Shown here in pieces: positions 60,214-64,000 of a stretch of DNA of 64,000 nt. Origin of the DNA: Paenibacillus_V sp046244365 (GTDB lineage: Bacteria; Bacillota; Bacilli; Paenibacillales; NBRC-103111); NCBI RefSeq assembly GCF_046244365.1, contig NZ_CP176395.1:992001-1056000 (forward strand), in the 5' to 3' direction. Position 1 is the first letter of the stretch. Each line of letters starts with the position of its first letter. A program made the position numbers and the translations under genes. The notes beneath the pieces are model-generated. The model was not told where the DNA came from and ran no database searches. It saw only the letters and a program-made list of their open reading frames with translations.

Positions 60214-62931
60214 ATGAGTTATCGTTATGTGCACAAAAAAGCTTTCGCCCTTATGATGTCCTTCCTGCTTGTATTGTCGGTGATCGGCACGTCGCTTGTT
60301 CCCGCTGCGAAGGCCGGAGCCGCTCCTGCGGCAGATCCCGTTCCGGCGGTAAGCGTCACTCAGGCTATCTATGAAGCGGCAAACCAGATCGTCAGCGGCG
60401 GCGTTGATTCGGATTGGGAAGCGGTTGGACTCGCTAAGGCGGGAAGAACGATTCCCTCCGGTTACATAGCCGACTTGGAGCAGCGGGTAAAGGACATTTA
60501 TCCGATCGTTACCGAGTACGAAAGGATTTCTTTAGCTATTGCCGCGGTTGGCGGCGATGCGACTTCGTTTGGCGGTACGAATCTCATTGAACACATATAC
60601 AACGACAGCATGCAGCAGGGCGTGAACGCTTTGCTTTTCGGCTTGCTGGCTTTGGATTCCCGGCAATACGACATTCCGGATGACGCGACTTGGAGCCGGG
60701 ATAAGCTAGTGAGCGAAATCCTGTCGAAACAGAAAGCGGACGGCGGCTTCGCGTTCTTCGGTTCGACGAGCGATCCCGATCTTACCGCCATGGCGCTTAC
60801 GGCGCTCGCACCTTATACGAACAAACCCGAGGTAAAGACGGCCGGCGAGAAAATAACCGAGTGGCTTTCCCTTAATCAAGAGCCTCATGGAGGCTATAAT
60901 TTATGGGGAACGGATAGCAGCGAAAGCGTGGCTCAAGCCATTATCGCGCTTACGGCGAACGGCATCGACCCGACGGGCGAACGGTTTACGAAGCAAGGCG
61001 TCGATCTGCTCGATAAGCTGATGACGTTCCGTAACGCGGACGGAGGCTTCTCGCACGCGCTGCCGGGCAGCTCGGACGGCATGGCGACGGAGCAAGCCCT
61101 GCAGGCGCTCGTCGCTTACGATACCTTCACGAAGGGCGCCGGGCGTCTTTACAGCTTCGCGCCGTTAACGAACGTAAGCCTTCAGGTAGAAGGACCGCAA
61201 AGCGCGATCGCCGAGGGCGACCAAAAAGCGGTTACGGCGCTGCAGGCTTTGGAGAAGCTGGCCAAAGAGCGGAATATTCCGATCGCCGTTACGGATTCCT
61301 CGTTCGGTAAATATGTGTCCGCCATCGCCGGCGTAACGGCAGCGACCTACGGCGGCTATGACGGCTGGCTGTACGCCGTTCAGCGCGGCGGCAACTGGGA
61401 TTATCCGATGGTCGGCATGGCGGATTACGGCTTGAAGCCGTCCGATCGAATCGTCGTCTATTACGGGGACGGCGATACGCAGCTGGTCAAAGCGGTTTCG
61501 GTGCAGCCGGAGCAGCCGAAGGCAGGCGATCGGTTTACGGTATCGGTTACGAAAACGTCCTTGGATTGGATGTCCAACCAGGAAGTGGTCGTGCCTGCTG
61601 CAGGCGTGCAAGTAGCGATCGGCAGCAAACATGCAACGACGAATGAGCAGGGAATCGCGACGTTCGAGAACGGTGTGCCGGCTGGCGCCTATACGGCTGT
61701 CATTACCGGTTACCGCGACAACAAGACACCGCTTATCGTCCGCAGCACACAAGCGCTGACGGTCGCCGTGAAGCCTGTCGATCCCGGCAATAATTCCGGT
61801 AGCGGCACGTCTTCTCCAAGCGCTGCGCTTCCGCCTGCAGAAGCCGTCGACGACTTTGCCAAGATCGCTTTGCCGGCGGACAATACGAAGCCGGTCGATC
61901 CGGCAGGTATAACGACGTTCATTAAAAACGCTGCCGATAAAATGAGCGCGGAGCAAGCCGAGCAGCTTCGCAAGCTGCTTGCGGACAATAAAGTGCAGCT
62001 TAGCCGTGCGGCGGCATCCGATGCCGAAACGGTAATTAGCGACGCCAAGGAAGAAGTGCGGCTTGTCGTGCCTGCCTCCGCTTTGTCTCAAAGCGTAACG
62101 ATCGGCATTGCAGAACTGCCGTCGGACCGCCCCGAGCTCGTTTCGGGCTTGTACGATTTCACGCCGGACGGTACGACATTCGCCAAGCCGGTCTACCTTT
62201 CCATTAAGATTTCTTACCTGACGGATAAGCCGGAAAACTTGGCGTTCGTCTGGCTGGACGAAAAGACGGGACGCTGGATCCCGGTTCCTGCGGTATTCGA
62301 TGCCAGAACAGGCGTGATTACGGGAAAAACAACGCATTTTACGAAATATGCCGTCATCGATAAAAGCAAACTGGCGAATGTGTCGGTTGCCGAGGAGCGT
62401 TTTGCGGACGAAGAGCTGATTTCCTCTTGGGCTTCCGCAGCCGTCCATAAGGCTTACAAGCTGAAGCTGATGACGGGGATGAGCGATACGGAGCTGAGGT
62501 TCGCCCCAAATCTGGAGCTTACGAGAGCGCAATTCGCGGCGATTTTGCTGCGTATGCTGAACGAAGCGCCGGCGGCGGACGCGAAGCCTGTGTTCAAGGA
62601 CGTCGAGGCGGATACCTGGTATTTCGGATATGTGATGAAAGCGAAGGAAAAGGGAATCGTCGACGGCGCCGCACCGGATGCATTCCTGCCGGAGAAAGCC
62701 GTTACCCGCGAGGAAATGGCGGTCATGCTTGCAAGGGCGTATGGCCTTACCGCTTCGTCTTCGTCGCAAACGTTTGAGGACCAAGCCGAAATCGCGGACT
62801 ATGCGCTTCCTTTCGTAAGGGCCGTTTATGAGAGAGGCATAATGGTCGGGGACAACGGTTATTTCCGTCCAGGCTCGAAGGTTACGAGAGAAATGGCTGC
62901 CGTAGTGGCGGTGAACGCCGTTCAAGACTAA
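60214..62931 (+). CDS. B12-riboswitch-controlled surface protein: transcobalamin-like barrel + DUF4430 + SLH
   Basis: This is a 905-residue secreted protein. AGAGG sits 9 nt before the ATG at 60214. Signal peptide about 1-34. Residues about 40-315 are an alpha/alpha barrel with prenyltransferase-type repeats (QKADGGFAFFG, EPHGGYNLWGT, RNADGGFSHALP). Residues about 320-425 match DUF4430: VSLQVEGPQ, a helix, then GGYDGWLYAVQRGG and LKPSDRIVVYYGDGD. This barrel-plus-DUF4430 pair is the architecture of intrinsic factor and transcobalamin. An Ig-like domain (about 430-525), a Gly/Ser linker, a ZU5-like domain (about 560-725) and three SLH motifs (about 730-905) follow. With the riboswitch upstream, I infer a wall-anchored cobalamin-capture protein. 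Family similarity is read by eye; cobalamin binding is not proven. Confidence 0.85.
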   Translation: MSYRYVHKKAFALMMSFLLVLSVIGTSLVPAAKAGAAPAADPVPAVSVTQAIYEAANQIVSGGVDSDWEAVGLAKAGRTIPSGYIADLEQRVKDIYPIVTEYERISLAIAAVGGDATSFGGTNLIEHIYNDSMQQGVNALLFGLLALDSRQYDIPDDATWSRDKLVSEILSKQKADGGFAFFGSTSDPDLTAMALTALAPYTNKPEVKTAGEKITEWLSLNQEPHGGYNLWGTDSSESVAQAIIALTANGIDPTGERFTKQGVDLLDKLMTFRNADGGFSHALPGSSDGMATEQALQALVAYDTFTKGAGRLYSFAPLTNVSLQVEGPQSAIAEGDQKAVTALQALEKLAKERNIPIAVTDSSFGKYVSAIAGVTAATYGGYDGWLYAVQRGGNWDYPMVGMADYGLKPSDRIVVYYGDGDTQLVKAVSVQPEQPKAGDRFTVSVTKTSLDWMSNQEVVVPAAGVQVAIGSKHATTNEQGIATFENGVPAGAYTAVITGYRDNKTPLIVRSTQALTVAVKPVDPGNNSGSGTSSPSAALPPAEAVDDFAKIALPADNTKPVDPAGITTFIKNAADKMSAEQAEQLRKLLADNKVQLSRAAASDAETVISDAKEEVRLVVPASALSQSVTIGIAELPSDRPELVSGLYDFTPDGTTFAKPVYLSIKISYLTDKPENLAFVWLDEKTGRWIPVPAVFDARTGVITGKTTHFTKYAVIDKSKLANVSVAEERFADEELISSWASAAVHKAYKLKLMTGMSDTELRFAPNLELTRAQFAAILLRMLNEAPAADAKPVFKDVEADTWYFGYVMKAKEKGIVDGAAPDAFLPEKAVTREEMAVMLARAYGLTASSSSQTFEDQAEIADYALPFVRAVYERGIMVGDNGYFRPGSKVTREMAAVVAVNAVQD

Positions 62932-62937
62932 AAGGAT

Positions 62938-62978
62938 GGAACGAAGAGGGCGGAAGCTCCTTCGTTCCTTTTCTTTTG
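62938..62978 (+). terminator. intrinsic terminator of the riboswitch transcript
   Basis: GGAACGAAG pairs with CTTCGTTCC, followed by TTTTCTTTT. Confidence 0.9.
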
Positions 62979-63086
62979 TGTTGAGGGGAACGGTACTATG
63001 CCGAATTTCTCATGTTTACCTTCCCGGTAAATTGCCAATCCTGTAAGAAGTGCGGAGAGGCATTTTTGCATACGGAGGGTGTCTAT

Positions 63087-63638
63087 ATGAATAAACGGAA
63101 TGCGGCGGCCGGTTTTCTGCTGCTTTGCGGAGCTATGTTATCCGGTTGCGGAGCGGCGAAGGAAACGTCCGCCCAGATGGATTCGGGCAACGGCATGGTG
63201 CATGTCGGCATCATGAATACGAAAGGCGAGTCGATCGGATCGGCGATGCTGAGCGAGAAAGCGGACGGCGTGCACATCTTAATCGAGGCGTCCAAGCTGA
63301 AACCGGGTTTACATGGGTTTCACATTCACGAAACGGGCAAATGCGATCCGCCGGAATTTACAACAGCGGGCGCGCATCTGAATCCGGAGGGCAAGCAGCA
63401 CGGTTTCGAGAATCCGAAAGGGCCGCATGACGGGGATCTGCTGAATTTGGAAGTAGGGTCGGACGGCACGGTGAAAGCGGAGCTTGTCGACAAGCGCGTG
63501 ACGCTCGTCAAGGACAAGCCGAACTCGCTGCTGAAAGCTGGAGGCACGTCGCTGATCATCCATGAAGGTCCGGACGATTACAAAACCGATCCGGCAGGGA
63601 ACTCGGGCGCGCGCGTGGCGTGCGGAGTCATTAAATAG
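63087..63638 (+). CDS. Cu/Zn superoxide dismutase family lipoprotein
   Basis: This 183-residue lipoprotein has GGAGGG before the ATG at 63087. Lipobox LSGC at about residue 20. Copper ligands His79 and His81 (HGFHIHETG), bridging and zinc histidines in AGAHLNPEGKQHG, a PHDGD motif supplying zinc ligands, and a late copper His in SLIIHEGPDDY are all present, plus the C-terminal GARVACGVI with one half of the usual disulfide; the other Cys is in GKCDPPEF. Unlike B. subtilis YojM, the copper site appears intact, so it should be active. It acts outside the membrane against superoxide. It is not linked by an operon to the preceding B12 gene. Confidence 0.93.
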   Translation: MNKRNAAAGFLLLCGAMLSGCGAAKETSAQMDSGNGMVHVGIMNTKGESIGSAMLSEKADGVHILIEASKLKPGLHGFHIHETGKCDPPEFTTAGAHLNPEGKQHGFENPKGPHDGDLLNLEVGSDGTVKAELVDKRVTLVKDKPNSLLKAGGTSLIIHEGPDDYKTDPAGNSGARVACGVIK

Positions 63639-63649
63639 GACAATACGCC

Positions 63650-63681
63650 AAAAAGGGACGGCGGCAGCCGTCCCTTTTTTC
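63650..63681. terminator. bidirectional terminator
   Basis: AAAAAGGGACGGC pairs with GCCGTCCCTTTTTT around GGCA. It serves sodC and the converging coiled-coil gene. Confidence 0.92.
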
Positions 63682-64000
63682 TTACTTTATGCGCCGAAGC
63701 TCCGCGATATCGGCTTCTTGAGATACGGAGCGAATGGATAGACGCTCCAAAATTTTTTGCTGCTCCTGCTGGATGGACAGCATGATTCGCTGGCCTTCCT
63801 TAAGCTCCGTTATATCGCTCTGCATGGCAAACTGTCCGTCTTTGAGCGAGGTTATGTCGCCATGCATGCGGTGAACATCCATAGCCATCGCATCGAGCTT
63901 GGCGTCCGATTCGTCTTGCCGTTCGCGAAGCGCACGGTAGATTTGGTATAGTTCCGACTGCCCGGCTAGCAGGGAGTTAACGTCCGTTTTCAATACTTCT
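63682..64000 (-). CDS. coiled-coil protein of unknown function (5' end may lie outside window)
   Basis: This minus-strand frame is open at the window edge. It contains a TTG at 63993, but no ribosome site is visible, so the true start is probably beyond 64000. The 103 visible residues are almost entirely helical with heptads: ALRERQDESDAKLDAMAMDV, MHGDITSLKDGQ and SDITELKEGQ form a repeated Ile-x2-Leu-x-x-Gly-Gln unit typical of coiled-coil proteins common in Paenibacillus. No membrane segment. Function unknown. Confidence 0.65.
   Translation of the reverse strand, partial: EVLKTDVNSLLAGQSELYQIYRALRERQDESDAKLDAMAMDVHRMHGDITSLKDGQFAMQSDITELKEGQRIMLSIQQEQQKILERLSIRSVSQEADIAELRRIK

Noticed and set aside
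61165..62925. 586-codon minus-strand open frame opposite the B12-regulated gene
   Set aside because: There are no motifs and no start signal, and the plus-strand protein has full domain support and a riboswitch.

Overview
The window looks like a chromosomal segment of a spore-forming, S-layer-bearing Firmicute of the Paenibacillaceae (Paenibacillus/Cohnella type). The reasons are a complete gerA-gerC-gerB germinant-receptor operon, S-layer homology (SLH) proteins, LplB/LplC-type sugar ABC transporters with a membrane-anchored AraC regulator, GHL6 and DUF4838 glycosidase-like proteins, moderately high GC, and strong AGGAGG-type ribosome binding sites with TTG/GTG starts. No rRNA, tRNA, prophage or CRISPR array was seen.

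Layout. 1-8.3 kb: AraC fragment, divergent quinone-oxidoreductase/LysR pair, phytanoyl-CoA dioxygenase-like enzyme, a MarR-MFS efflux operon with two operator palindromes, a VanRS-like two-component system, a cupin. 8.4-11.3 kb: small membrane protein, possible basic 24-residue peptide, ArsB-type transporter, and a decayed 2-aminoethylphosphonate transaminase (phnW) pseudogene. 11.4-16.8 kb: minus-strand germinant-receptor operon with genes for A, C and small D-like subunits and two B subunits. 17-20.4 kb: D,D-carboxypeptidase, a coupled unknown gene, and a MacB-like ABC exporter. 20.8-23.7 kb: two Gfo/Idh/MocA oxidoreductases and a Sir2 deacylase. 23.8-32.1 kb: sugar ABC importer with its AraC sensor-regulator and a DUF4838 protein. 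32.3-36.3 kb: GntR repressor and glcD-glcF glycolate/lactate oxidase, with a palindromic operator on the promoter.

36.3-39.0 kb is the most unusual DNA. A roughly 165-bp tandem repeat array packed with AGTGAA/TTCACT palindromes is interrupted by a 176-bp MITE-like insertion with a 9-bp target duplication. Then comes a gene of unknown function with a NodB-like look, and then a second, unrelated tandem array of 113-bp units. 39.2-48.4 kb holds an oppDFABC peptide importer with an 88-nt hairpin between oppD and oppF, a GHL6 family glycosidase-like gene and a divergent AraC regulator. 48.5-53.4 kb is a three-gene signalling cassette: HPt-REC-GGDEF-REC protein, single-domain REC, and hybrid histidine kinase. 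53.6-59.7 kb contains an MFS transporter, an SMP-30 lactonase, two NodB polysaccharide deacetylases and a GH18-SLH surface enzyme.

59.7-62.9 kb is the strongest candidate for a poorly described system. A promoter, a cobalamin riboswitch and an intrinsic terminator precede a 905-residue secreted protein. That protein has alpha/alpha-barrel repeats plus a DUF4430-like domain, the two-domain layout of intrinsic factor and transcobalamin, followed by three SLH motifs. I read it as a B12-repressed, cell-wall-anchored cobalamin-capture protein. The window ends with a Cu/Zn superoxide dismutase lipoprotein and a partial coiled-coil gene.
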